Program-made: the position numbers and the translations under genes
NCBI RefSeq assembly: GCF_040869045.1
Contig: NC_090319.1
Span: 265,066,897-265,130,896, forward strand
DNA from: Eurosta solidaginis
Lineage: Eukaryota > Arthropoda > Insecta > Diptera > Tephritidae
Length of the DNA: 64,000 nucleotides
Reading direction: 5' to 3'
Shown here: piece by piece, positions 22,906 through 33,260 of the stretch
Numbering within the stretch: position 1 is the stretch's first letter
Layout of the letters: each line of letters starts with the position of its first letter
The notes under the pieces: generated by a model
Databases searched by the model: none
What the model was told of the DNA's origin: nothing
What the model saw: the letters and a program-made list of their open reading frames with translations, nothing else

Positions 22906-23845
22906 CTGTTGTTGTTTGTTTTGTGTGCTTAATAGGTGTGTCCGCATTCGCTAAATGTGCCAGACTTTCAACATCCGACGCAAACTCTTGCAATGTTTCA
23001 CCAGACCTCTGGAAGCGGTTCAGCAACTCCATTTGGTATAACTGCCTCCTATGCTCGATTCCATATCGCCTCTCTATTGCGCCCATCAATGCTTCATAAA
23101 TGTTACATTCGTACTCTGGAATCGTCTGTAAGATTTCCGCTGCAGGCCCTTTCAATGCCACGAACAGTGCAGCAACTGCGGTCTTCTCAAGCTGTAGCTT
23201 AAAGACCTGGAAAGGAACAGAACTGTCAAAAGATGGAGTTTTATCTTCGTATTACTCGATAAAGCAGCCGGGCGATTAAGTTGCAGTTCCTGTATACGAC
23301 CTCTCAAAGCACCCACCTCTGCCTGGAATTTTTCTTCAAACTGCATTATTTTTTCGTCCATGCGCGCTTCGAGTTTTGATGATATACGCGCCTCTTGTGC
23401 TTCTAGTTGTACTTTTATGCGTGTCCCTTGTTGTTTCAATTGAGTTGCCATATATGTCTCTTGTTCTTCCAGGTGTGATGAAATTTGTGTTTCTTGTGCT
23501 TCAATCTTGGACGTTATGCCGTGCCTCCTGTGATTCCATATATGTCTTCTGTTCTGCCAGTTGAGATGACACTGTCGATGTTTGAGCAGACATTGGAGCC
23601 AAAATCATGTTCAAGTCTGTGCTCGTAACTGTCTGCGATGTTTCATTTTTCTCTTAAATTTTTGTTGTTTTTTCGTCCCCATCAGGATGAAAGACATACT
23701 CATCCACATTAATTCCTTCCAACTCCATTGCCTCCCGTAGCCGTGCTTGAAGTTCGATCTTATTGCCGGTTGTATTCAATCCACGGTTGTCCAACTCCTT
23801 TTTCAGTTGCTGGATCCTTAATTCACTTAACTTTGCCACGTCCAA
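22906..23845 (-). pseudogene. Gag of a truncated Ty3-type LTR retrotransposon (SAP + coiled coil)
   Basis: Three minus-strand segments in alternating frames form a gag-like order. 23845-23654 starts MDVAKLSELRIQQLKKEL and reads as a SAP motif (a helix-extended-helix nucleic-acid-binding fold, roughly residues 5-40). 23451-23152 is a charged coiled coil (repeated 'LEAQEARISSKLEAR'-type heptads). 23161-22906 reads 'ALKGPAAEILQTIPEYE...YGIEHRRQLYQMEL...FQRSGETLQEFASDVESLAHLA', a capsid-like helical domain typical of Ty3-type and related gag. Two frameshifts separate them, and the right-hand (3') part of the element is missing. Gag proteins package retrotransposon RNA; this one cannot be made whole. 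The clade (for example Osvaldo-like) is a guess. Confidence 0.65.
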
Positions 23846-23881
23846 ATTGTATTCGAAATGTTCGGAATTTATTCAACAATT

Positions 23882-23896
23882 CCTCTTCTGACACCA
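23882..23896 (-). promoter_or_regulatory. Primer-binding site of the truncated LTR element
   Basis: Minus strand TGGTGTCAGAAGAGG lies two to three bases inside the LTR edge. It fits the reverse complement of a tRNA-Leu 3' end as I remember it, with one mismatch. This is where minus-strand DNA synthesis would be primed. Confidence 0.6.
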
Positions 23897-23898
23897 AT

Positions 23899-24440
23899 TG
23901 TAACGAATTTAGGGAAATTCCGCTTATTCTAAATCTTCTGCTAACGTTCGAATCGCTAAACTGTTGAATAAATAACTCCAATATTCAATAATGCAAAAAT
24001 GGTTTTTATCAGACTACTTGAAAGTACTTCACAATAACACTTCACAACCAATAGCATGCTTAAATCAAACTGATTCTGCTTACTCAGCTTTTGCTCCTTT
24101 TATACTCTCTGCTGTGTCGTTCGCATACTTCTAAGCGTTTCTTCTTCTAGAATTTACTACTTGTTTACCAGCTATAAACTCACGATCTATAAACTACAGA
24201 TGCACGTTTATAGCTTCTCGCATAGCCATATGCGCGTGTATGTGTGAGTGATAATTCCACCGATGATTGCATACTTTTGTAAGTATCTCAGATATATGTA
24301 TCTGTTTGTGCATATCTCTCCGCTTCTTGTATGTACATATGTGTAGACATAATGATTGATTTGTTTATATAGATACAAGTGACTGCTTAGTATCGGCTTA
24401 GAAATGATAGTATGCCTTATTGTTGCTAATATTCATCACA
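23899..24440 (-). repeat. 5' LTR of the truncated Ty3-type element
   Basis: On the minus strand this 542-bp block starts TGTGATGAATATTAGC and ends CCCTAAATTCGTTACA, giving TG...CA ends. It adjoins the PBS and gag on the correct side. A TATAAAAG box sits inside. A second LTR is not present in the window, so the boundaries rest on the TG/CA ends and the PBS position only. Confidence 0.6.
24097..24104 (-). promoter_or_regulatory. TATA box in LTR
   Basis: TATAAAAG on the minus strand, about 200 bp upstream of the LTR's 3' edge, followed by purine-rich leader sequence. Its position fits a U3 promoter driving gag. Confidence 0.5.
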
Positions 24441-25539
24441 ATATTTGAATCTAGTCTGTAAGATTTTTAGACATAATATACTAAACTTAACTCAGGTTAA
24501 ACTCCCGCAAACGACTAGGCTCCATACACCCCATTCACCGAACTTGCATCAGTCTCTCCTTGGATATGACCACAAGTGTCCGCGCATATTTTGTTACCTT
24601 TTCTTTGACACACAAATCGCTTTAAACTATTAAAGTACGACGCATTTGTCCGTCTTGAACACCAAAAGATGTTTTTCGTAACAAAGCCGTCAATCTCATA
24701 AGTTTTGTGTGAGTATTTTTTAGGATTTATTTCCATAAGCATTCCACATTGAATTTATTCATAATTTGATTGTTTTTGTATTTGATTGTCACCGTAGCCA
24801 TTAACCTGATTTTCTACAATTTCTATTAATGTCAAAGCAAAAACCGCAAGACAACTTAAACGTAAAAAAATAACGTTTATAATTTTCTCTTTCTTTGTTA
24901 AAGTGAATAGTGAAACAAGCATGTTCACAATTTCAGTTAAGTACCCAACAAAGTCGATGAGCACAAAAAGTGAACTGCAATATACAAACTACTATTCATA
25001 TCACCAAATCTGTAACTGTGCGATATCTGAATGCAGTGGTGGTTTATGGAAGGGCGCTCGGGCGCCAGTTTTAGGTGATCCGCACGGGATCAGGACATAA
25101 AATTGTAACAATACCTTCAAACAAAATATTCAGTTTTTGTTCTTGTAAGCCAAACATCAATATTGTTTTTTTGAAAATAGTACTTTCCCATTTTGTTATT
25201 CATTTTATTAAAGTGCTTCCGAGAAGGGCACTGCAATTATAAATTTACTTATATTTCTTGAGCATTTCTCGGACCTTTGAAAAAATGCCCAAGAAATCCT
25301 ACAATACGCTACAAGAAGTAGAAGAATAAAGCGTAACACCAGCAACGATTCCGATAGTCCACTCAAACAACCTTTTTCCAAAATGGTAATGATTTTTCTC
25401 CATAAAAATGTCTTCCTCAAAATAAATTTTCTAACCTGACTAATAAGGATGGAAATTTTCTTCATCAAAAATTCGTATTCAAAATAGATTTTTTTTTAGT
25501 CAAAAATACTCGGCTAGTTTTGTCATCGTGGATTTAAAG
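24441..25539. other. No gene seen
   Basis: AT-rich sequence. A GC-richer 'gggcgctcgggcgcc' patch at 25055-25070 could be a DNA-transposon end (see findings) but is unproven. Confidence 0.45.
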
Positions 25540-26900
25540 TCTGATAGGAAACGCGATGGACGAGGAGAGGCCGAAAGATTAACAAGACTTTGCCACTTAC
25601 ACCACAGTAGCCATAAGAAGGAAAGCGCAATTCGGAGCCACGTCCTAGGGGTTGTGGAGAGAAACAGACTTTGGACCCAGGTACTGTTGTGGTTGTTGTT
25701 GTATTAACGATAAAGCCACCCCCGCAGGTTTTGGGAGGATTAACGATGTTGATGGTACTTTGCCAAATATAGATCCGGTACGTTTCGGTAACAAGCACCA
25801 TTAAGGCACTAGCCCGACCATCTCGGGAACGTTTAACATGGCCACATTTAACCTTCTAGGCCATCCCGCTCTCCTCCCCCTAGTTCCATGGAGAATTTGG
25901 GGTCGCCAGAGCCTCACCTGTTAAATATGTGTATGATCCGTTCGTATTTGTAACAGGATTCCCCTCGCGTAGATGAGGTTTGACAATTGGTTTGCGGAAG
26001 CTCTGAAGCTATTAAGCCTAGTTTTGCGCTTTTAAACCCCTTGAATCCCCAAGGTGCTGTCGTTCAATGCTGTAAACGAGCAACTCGCAGTTATCCGCAA
26101 CGAGGTAAGCTTTTTAACATTTGTCTGCGCTTTCTCACCCATGAAATAGGACCCAGCTTGGATTCTGATATCAAAATCATGATTTGTGATTTTAACGTTC
26201 GTATTGGCAGAAAATAGGTGTTAAGTTCCAAGGTTAGAAAATTCAGCCTCCTCGATGGAGGATCCCCAAAGGTTAGATACGCCAAGCTACTTCGCTTACC
26301 CCTGTTTCAATAACACGAAACCAGATTGATCACATCGAACGCAGTCATATTATCAGCATCCTGTATTTGGGAACTCTACGAGTCTCCACGTCTCTGTACA
26401 GCAAAGAGAGTGCGAGCACTCACTGTGGTAACTTCTGCTTGACGATGTAACCCAATAACTACTTGCTACCTCCTAGAAGTACAACTGTAACGCAGGTACA
26501 GAAAGAAAGACGTTGCATATAGGGCCTTTACGCAGTATGGCTACAAATCGCTTTGTATATCGTCAAACAGTGATAGAGATGATGAGCTCGATTCTTCGAA
26601 CACCGATGACGGTATAGTTCCGACATCCGACTATGACGAAGTGAGTGTGGCAACTTCCCGCTCTTCAAAGATGCATGCAAAGTAAAGACAAAATTCTTGC
26701 CTCATCGGATAAGAACCACGCTATATAAGTATCTGGTTATACCTGTCTGATGCATGGCTCGGACACATGTATGGTATCTGGATAACTAGGTATTCACTTT
26801 TGAAATATTCGAGCGAAAACACAAAGGCTTCGCTCGCAAAGTTAAGTTATTCGAACGCATTCAGACGCTCCGGTACAGAAAATCATCCTTGTATTTTAGT
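25540..26900 (+). pseudogene. RTE-like LINE: endonuclease region plus RT tail, decayed
   Basis: With the SINE at 25688-26051 removed, the plus strand reads through an apurinic-type endonuclease region. The clearest block is 'DIKIMICDFNVRIGR' at about 26168-26215 (family GDFNARIG), and a decayed NQIDHV-like block follows (26310-26345). Near 26710-26790 a decayed '...YLVIPV.MHGSDTW' block matches the RT connection region. A large internal deletion lies between the two. Stops and frameshifts abound; no product is expected. Confidence 0.6.
25688..26051 (-). mobile_element. (CAA)n-tailed SINE-like element, copy 3
   Basis: Minus-strand copy with a (GTT)n-type start on the plus strand and the shared 'cggtaacaagcaccatt' and 'ggtcgccagagcctc' blocks. 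It is flanked by AGGTACTGT (25679-25687) and AGGTGCTGT (26052-26060), a 9-bp target-site duplication with one mismatch. It interrupts the LINE endonuclease region. A 30-bp insertion near 25925-25955 is not in the other copies. Confidence 0.7.
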
Positions 26901-28829
26901 CTCCCCTTCCGACAGATATTCCTACCGCGAGAATGGTCTAAACCCTTGAACCCGTCAGGACTCGTCAGTCGGTTAAGTATGAATTAATTACGACGACAAT
27001 ACATTTCCGAAAATCACTAAGAAACTTTATGGAAATAAATTTTTCTTACCATTATTTGTCTTTGTCTTTGGAGAATTCGGCTAGCCTAGAGCTAAGAAAG
27101 AGCTAGATAATATAGCGGTAGTACTAGTTCTGGCTCAGTAACGAACCAGTTCATTCAAATGTCTACTTTCTTTAGCGGCGGCAACTGGCCCCCAGTCCAT
27201 TACCTCGCAACTGGAACTCGAACAATTCCATTATGAACAGTCTTAAAGCATTTTATTTTGATAGGTTTCAACCAGAGCCGATTGAACGATGAAAGATAAT
27301 CGCTACTTAGAAATGTCTTTTAACTATCAATTTCTTAACTGAAATAGAACGGTTTCTAGCTCTCGGGCTATATTATTTAAGGAATGGTTCGTAGTTCTAC
27401 TCCAGTGCATATTTCACCTGGGGCGCATTTTTGTTAAAGCCGGCCCTGCATAAATGCTTATGAATATGTACGTAGTTAAAGTTAGGTATTTTTAGCAGCG
27501 GGTATCGTACGCAGAACAATTGGAAATAACAGCCACAAAAGAGTCACATGGGTACAAAGTACATTGATCTATAGATCAGATATATTCTTCTGATCGCACA
27601 CGCAAAGATACCGACGGATTATTGGATTTACTTGAAGTAAGGTGGTGCATCATCCATTCGATTGTGACCGGCAGACAGACAGCTCGTCAATTCAAATGAA
27701 GTTATCACTTTGGTTTTAGAGTCAAAAAGAGCATTCGTTTGATGGAGTGACTGATGTTGGATGCGTTATTACAAGCTGCGCATGCGCATAAGGTCGTCTC
27801 TTGGCTTCTATTGTAGTTGTTTCCTTTGTTTTCAAAAATTAAATATTTTCCCTATTGTTTTTCAGAACCGATTTAACACACGTATGTGTGTATAGAATAT
27901 ATTGCATTTTGTACTACATGCCACACATGTAGATGTAAAGGCAGTTAAGTCAAAAATATCGATTTTTAAAATTTAGTATACCGCAGATTGCTTAATCCAA
28001 CACCTATCGATCTGTAAAATCCTAGCAATAGTATCTTCAGTATTCACAGAGAAAATGCGCGATAAAAATTGTGAATTCCTTCAGCTCATATGGAAAAGGT
28101 ATTCAATTTTTTGGGTTTGTCTGCGTTGATCATTATTTAGATCTAGATATGCTGTATTTATTTATCCATTTATATTTCAAGTGAGCACGCAGCCCCTTTT
28201 TATATCGTAGCTATGTTTGTTGCATGTAGATATGTACTTTAAAATTTTTTTTTAACTTTTTTTACATTCTTGCTTACTAGAAAAATTATCCATCAAGTGG
28301 TCTGTCATACTATCGAACATTTGACCGTTGTCTTGATTGTGTTATATGGCAAAGTGTATGCGTTGATCGCTTGATAGATTTCCATTGAATTTGTATGAAA
28401 ATATTGAAAAAAAAATGAATTTTTCTTTGAATATTTCTTTCTTGTGCTTTTCTCTCTTAATGCTCCCACTGTTTAATTTGAAGGCTCAATTAGCCAAGAG
28501 AAATATGATGCCCAACACTTCTCTTTCATTTAAAGCCGCCTTTTCCAGCGTACTACGGCTTCCAAATAAGTGCTATGTAAAAAATTTGGTTTCATAAAAT
28601 AGCAAATACGTATTACATATGTAATTACCCGCCTTCCCGTTCGATGGTTTATATTGTAGAACCTCACGAACGTGACTGACAGCCAAGCAGCGACCAAAGC
28701 TCTTCAGTTGACATTCTTCTTCTCTTCCTACCTATATCAAAATAAAATGAGATGAAGTAAGGGTATTTATGAGTGGATGTAACCGAACCTAAGAGCTTCT
28801 ATCGTGTAGTTCATTTAGCTTCAGTTTTT
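26901..28829. other. No gene seen
   Basis: AT-rich sequence with no domain. A GC-rich 'gccggccctg' at 27438-27448 resembles a hAT-type terminus. The segment 28755-28795 ('gtaagggtatttatgagtggatgtaaccgaacct') may be a mutated DINE-like end. Confidence 0.45.
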
Positions 28830-28920
28830 TTTGACACTAAGAATAATCAAAAGTGGTCGTGTTCGTTAATCGATTTTTCCCACTTTTGTTACAAATACTC
28901 CTCAAATTTTGTTTTGAGAT

Positions 28921-28957
28921 AAACCGGTTTCGGCGTTGTGCCATCATCAGTGTCGAT
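28921..28957 (-). ncRNA. Hammerhead-ribozyme-like motif in Penelope 3' region
   Basis: The minus strand contains CTGATGA, then a GGC-acaac-GCC stem-loop, then GAAA and a self-complementary AAACCGGTTT. That is the order of the hammerhead core (CUGAUGA, stem II, GAAA, short stem III). Hammerheads have been described in Penelope-like elements, often with a very short stem III. One extra T precedes stem II and I could not draw a good stem I, so activity is doubtful. Confidence 0.4.
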
Positions 28958-29096
28958 TTTCGTTCTGATCTGTTGTTGTCGTTTGTTCTGTATTTATAGT
29001 TCGTAGGTACATGAGCAGGTATTGTCAAAATTGATGCTTGTGTATATTTAGTTATGTGTATGTGCTGTGTGTTAATTCAGAACCGAGGGTGGTTTA

Positions 29097-29891
29097 CTAA
29101 TCGATTTGTGTGGCTGACTGGGGTAGGTAAAAATCCGTGATTTTAGTCGTGTGACCTCCTTTGTGGGTTTTTTGTTTTGGTCTGTTAATTGTTTTGTGTT
29201 TATTTGTTGTTGTGTGTTTGTTTATTGTACCTGTGTGATTACTTTGTTTCATGTAAACAAGTTTTAAAGACTCGAATATTGTGTTAGAAATTGTGTTTAT
29301 CTGTTCGTTTATTATTCTACCGTCGAATGTTTTCTGTTTGTAGATTTCCATGTTTTCGAGTACGTTGAGACGTCGGCCTTTTGCTTGTATGTGAAGAACC
29401 TTAACTGTTTTATTGATATTAGCTGGGGAACATTCATTCTCGATCATGTGATTCGCGAAGTTAGACTCGAGTATAATGTTTGGATTCCGTATTTTTTTGT
29501 TGTAATCTCTGATATGTTTTCTGAACCTCGTTCTTATTTGCCGTCCTGTTTGTCCTATGTAACTATGCTGGCATCCGCAGGTAAGCTTGTATACGCCGTG
29601 GCTGCTAAACGGATCCCCTGAATTAGTGTTAGTTCTTAGTTTTCGGCCTAGATTTTTCGATGTTTTGAACGCTGTGTTAATGTTGTATTTTTTAAAGAAG
29701 TTTGCCAATTTATATGTTGATTTTCCAGTATATGTCATAGTCGTCCAGCTATTATTTCCCTTTTCATTATTTCTTTTTGGTTCTCCATTTACTACTAGTG
29801 CTTTATTATATCCGTTGTTTGCAGCGATATTATATACATATGACCTCAAATTCTCTCTTATATGCCTCATGTGTAAGAGGTGTTCTTTCAA
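29097..29891 (-). pseudogene. Penelope GIY-YIG endonuclease domain
   Basis: A 264-codon minus-strand frame, not in phase with the RT stretch. Residues 1-60 continue the RT thumb/linker ('VYNIAANNGYNKAL'). 'HGVYKLTCGCQHSYIGQTGRQ' (98-118, shown in part) gives the GVY and YIG elements of the GIY-YIG nuclease fold with the following Arg, and a short Cys-rich stretch (C105, C107) lies between them. 'ANHMIENEC' further on fits the domain's later helix. The C-terminal 60 residues are Thr/Asn/Lys-rich. The domain itself looks intact. In Penelope it nicks the target DNA, but without the upstream frame it cannot be made as a fusion. Confidence 0.75.
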
Positions 29892-30042
29892 GTCTATGTA
29901 CCAACTGCCTCAATGCTGCATTTATATGCTGTTGGGGGTTATTTGAGCTATGGTGTATTATTGTGTCGGTGGCCGTTGGCTTTCTATATATGTCATAGTT
30001 AAATCTTTTGGCTTCTTTATCAATATTTATCGTGAGGTCTAG

Positions 30043-30834
30043 CTAGTTGATTCCTCCGTCTTTTTCGGTTTCCATTGTAAATTTTATATTTCCATACTGC
30101 TTGTGGAGGTACTCCAGTACAAGCTCTTCGTTATTAGTAGTTAAAACACATATTATGTCTTCCACGTATCTAGCATAAAATGACACGCCTAATTTAGACT
30201 TCAGCTCCTTTATGTACTTTTCTTCCAAATTGTGCATGAACACTTCCATAAGAATTGCTGATGTGTGGCTTCCCATTCTAAGACCGTTTGTTTGTCTATA
30301 TATTTTATTGTTGAATTGAAAATATTGTTGACGTTGAGTGGTTCTTAGCGTATTTGTGATTTGCATACCTTTCACTTTGTTTTTTGTATTATGAACTATT
30401 GTTGAGCTAACTATGTCCAAAGTCTCCGATAGTGGTATAGATGGGTATAAATCTTGTATGTCAAAATATACCATTTTGCTGTCCCTTTTTAGCTCTACGG
30501 TCTCAAGTCTCTCTATTAGTTCTGTTGTGTTAGCTATTGCATATTCGTTCCTTAGCTCCAGAGTATCTTTCAATATCGTTTTTAAATATCTGGACAGTTT
30601 GTAACATGGTGCCGATTCTGTTTTGGCTATATATTCCTCTTTTTCGATTAGCACAGTGGTGTTTCCTTTGTCCACTTTCGTTGTAACAATATTGTTTTTC
30701 CTTAGTTTATGCCTTAGATTCTTTATTGTTTTCTCCTCTGTATTCGATTTTTGTCCTTCCTGTGCTTTCACCTCCTTTTTTATGATTTCCCTGCACATGT
30801 GTCTTTCGTGCTCCTGTTCTTCCTGTGGTATCAA
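30043..30834 (-). pseudogene. Penelope-type reverse transcriptase, defective
   Basis: A 263-codon open stretch. Motifs in order are 'VDKGNTTVLIEKEEYI' (residues 54-69), 'YFDIQDLYPSIP' (123-134, palm motif with the first catalytic Asp), 'GLRMGSHTSAILMEVFM' (184-200) and 'YARYVEDIICV' (220-230). In the last motif the usual YVDD is YVED, losing one catalytic aspartate. Between residues 70 and 76 the 'PKIHK...LRPIVS'-type block expected of the family is absent, an apparent in-frame deletion of roughly 50 codons. The frame ends at a TAG after GGIN; recognisable Penelope sequence continues in the same frame beyond it until a frameshift near 29830. The enzyme would prime on nicked target DNA but is dead here. 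Confidence 0.8.
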
Positions 30835-30989
30835 TGATTGCTCAAAACAAAGGCGATGCCTTGCTCATTTCCAGATTTATTTTATTTATTCCTTTTATTG
30901 TTATAAGTGCACTTTGGAAGTTAAATAGCATTGACAAAAAAGTAATTTTCGCAAAGATGTTGCCTACTATATTCGCCTAAGTTACCTCC

Positions 30990-31515
30990 AAATATTTTTT
31001 ATATAAAAGTCGGCGTGTCACTTTCCCGATTTCGATTATTCCTTACCACAAAGTTGATCAGTTTACCAAGTTTTGTTGTGACAACTTAAACCGTTTATTT
31101 GACCAGAAAAAAACAATTTTCAGAAATTTGTGTGTCACGCCCGTTTTTGAAAATTTTCAAAAATGTAAATTAGCGGTAATCAAAAAAATTACGTTTTTGG
31201 TGTTTTCCAAAATTTAATATATATAAAAAGTAGGCGTGCTTGTTGTACAATTTCGCTGATATTAAGTTGCAATTGGAGAGGAAAGCCAAGGAACACACAT
31301 ACCAAATTTCAGCAAAATATCTCAAAATTTACTCAAGTTATCGTGTTCACAGACGGACAGCCGCACGGACATGGCTAAATGAATTTCTTCTTTCACCCTG
31401 ATCTGATTTGATTTATGAAAGTATATTTTTATCTCGAAAAGTTTATGCAACTACAAGCCTCCGTTATGTCAACTAAGCTAATATACTCCGTTATCTTTAT
31501 TCAGCTGAGTAAAAA
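30990..31515 (-). mobile_element. DINE-like element, diverged left-half fragment
   Basis: Ends on the right with TATACTCCG...TTCAGCTGAGTA and contains 'ctcaaaatttactcaagttatcgtgtt', 'gacggac' repeats and 'acatggctaaatgaa', all found near the left end of the family. The right half (130-bp repeats, hairpin) is missing. It is more diverged than the other copies. Confidence 0.6.
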
Positions 31516-32399
31516 AAAATGGCTTACCCTAATACCTCATACATAGAACAACCTTAATTTATTAGTGGCTTAAATTTTTTCAGCAAAAATATGTATAATA
31601 CAAAATGTTTTATTCATTTAAATATGGAATATTTTTATTTTGTGGTTACGTCACATGTTATTCGTTTGAGTTAAATTCTCTATTCAGGTTATTTAAAATG
31701 CAAATTAAAATTAGATATGTATCTAAAAACATTCAATCATCAAATCAACCTTTTTCAAAAACCCAAAAAGTAAACCAGTTTAACTTGTGTATTCATGAGA
31801 CAAATTTAGGAGAATCTACCGTAAAAGTGATTGTCATATTTTAAGCCTAATTAAGAAATGATTGTATTGCATTTGAATGTAGGTGATCATCTGAAATTAT
31901 TTAATAGTAACAAATACATTTTGTTTGTATTAGCGTGACCAGAAAAAACTGAAACGGTTTTTTAATGAGGGTCAAGAAAATTTAAGTAACTTTTATGGTA
32001 TTTTCAGGTCAAATGAAACTAATTTTGGGTCATTTATCGTCGGCTGAGTGGAATATTCTTTTCCCTAGTCGGCCGATTCAAACACGCCCTAGCTGAAAAA
32101 ACTTTTAAAAAATAACAAGTATATCAGGTTTTGTTTGAAGAATGCTCTGCTTCAGACATATATTAAAAAAATCCCCATATCAAATTTTTTTGCAACAACG
32201 CTCTATCTGAGCCTAATATCAAAATATTTTTACGGGAGGTAGGGTGATTAAGACAAAAAGTCTGAGATTGAGCATTATTGAAAACATATTATGAGATGGG
32301 GCGTTTTCGAACTGGCAGCCGAGATAGGGTGATATTCCACTCAGCAGTCAACATATATGTAGATGTATAAGATTGGGCCTAATAAAAAAATCTCTTTTG
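31516..32399. other. No gene seen
   Basis: AT-rich spacer. The 79-codon frame at 31605 has no recognisable domain. Confidence 0.5.
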
Positions 32400-33260
32400 G
32401 CATTGCTATAGAACACTTGGCTTGAAAAAACTTTAAATTTATTTGATTTGAAAAAAGTTTAGTATATTTTCAAAAAAAACTTTAAATTTACTTGAAAAAA
32501 GTTTCATTTGATTTCAAAATTGTTTTATTTTGCTTGAAAAATGTTTAATTTGTTTTGAAATAGATACATTTGATTTGGAAAAAGTATCAATTTGTTTAAG
32601 AAAACTCAGTTTGACTCAAAAAAAAGTTTCATCTCAGTTTCTTTGGATTTATAAAAAATTTCATTTGACTTGAAAAGAACATAATTTCTTTCAAAAATAC
32701 TTTATTTGATTTTAATAATTTTTTCTTTGATTTGAAAAACGTTTCATTTGAACATATCTTCCTTTGACTTGAAAAAAGTTTCACTTAATTTTTATTTTTA
32801 TTTTTTTGAAAAATTTTAAATTTCCATTTAATATGAAAAAGTTTCATTTGACTTGAAAAAGGTTCAATTTGACTTGAAAGAATGTTTAATTTGATTTGAA
32901 ATCGGTTTTGTTTTATTTGAAAAAAGTTTAGTATATTTTCCAAAAAGTATAAATTTACTTGAAAAAAGTTTCATTTAATTTAAAAAAAAGTTTAATTGGG
33001 CTTGAAAAAGTTTCAATTGACTTGAAAAAAGTCTCATTTGATTTGAGAAAATGTGTAATTGGACTTGAAAAAAGTTTAAATTGTTTTGAAAAAGATTTAA
33101 TTTTATTAGAAAAAAGATTTCACCAGATGTTTTCGTATTTTAAATAAAAATGTATTCCCCCCAAGCTGAGACTCGAACTCTAGTTGTCAGACTTTTGAAA
33201 AAAGTTTAATTATCATTTTGCTTGAAAAAAGTTTAATTTGACCTGAAAAAGATATATAAT
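32400..33260 (+). repeat. Degenerate 'TTGAAAAAAGTTTAATTTGA' minisatellite
   Basis: About 860 bp of loosely repeated units of roughly 20-25 bp, each built on 'cttgaaaaaagttt' and 'atttgactt'. Unit lengths and sequences drift, so it is an old array. The frame at 32959-33147 (repeated 'LEK/LKKVS') is produced by the repeat. A non-repeat segment at 33125-33190 interrupts it. Confidence 0.7.

Larger units (their letters stand above)
28830..30880 (-). mobile_element. Penelope-like element, 5'-truncated and decayed
   Basis: Minus-strand order is RT (30834-30043), linker, GIY-YIG endonuclease (29891-29097), then a 3' untranslated region with a hammerhead-like motif (28921-28957). This is the Penelope arrangement. 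The 5' part before the RT core is missing, and I could not place a target-site duplication, so the outer limits are approximate. The reading frame is interrupted by at least one stop and one frameshift. Confidence 0.75.

Noticed and set aside
32959..33147. 62-codon frame with LEK/LKK repeats
   Set aside because: Produced by the AT-rich minisatellite; no start context or domain.
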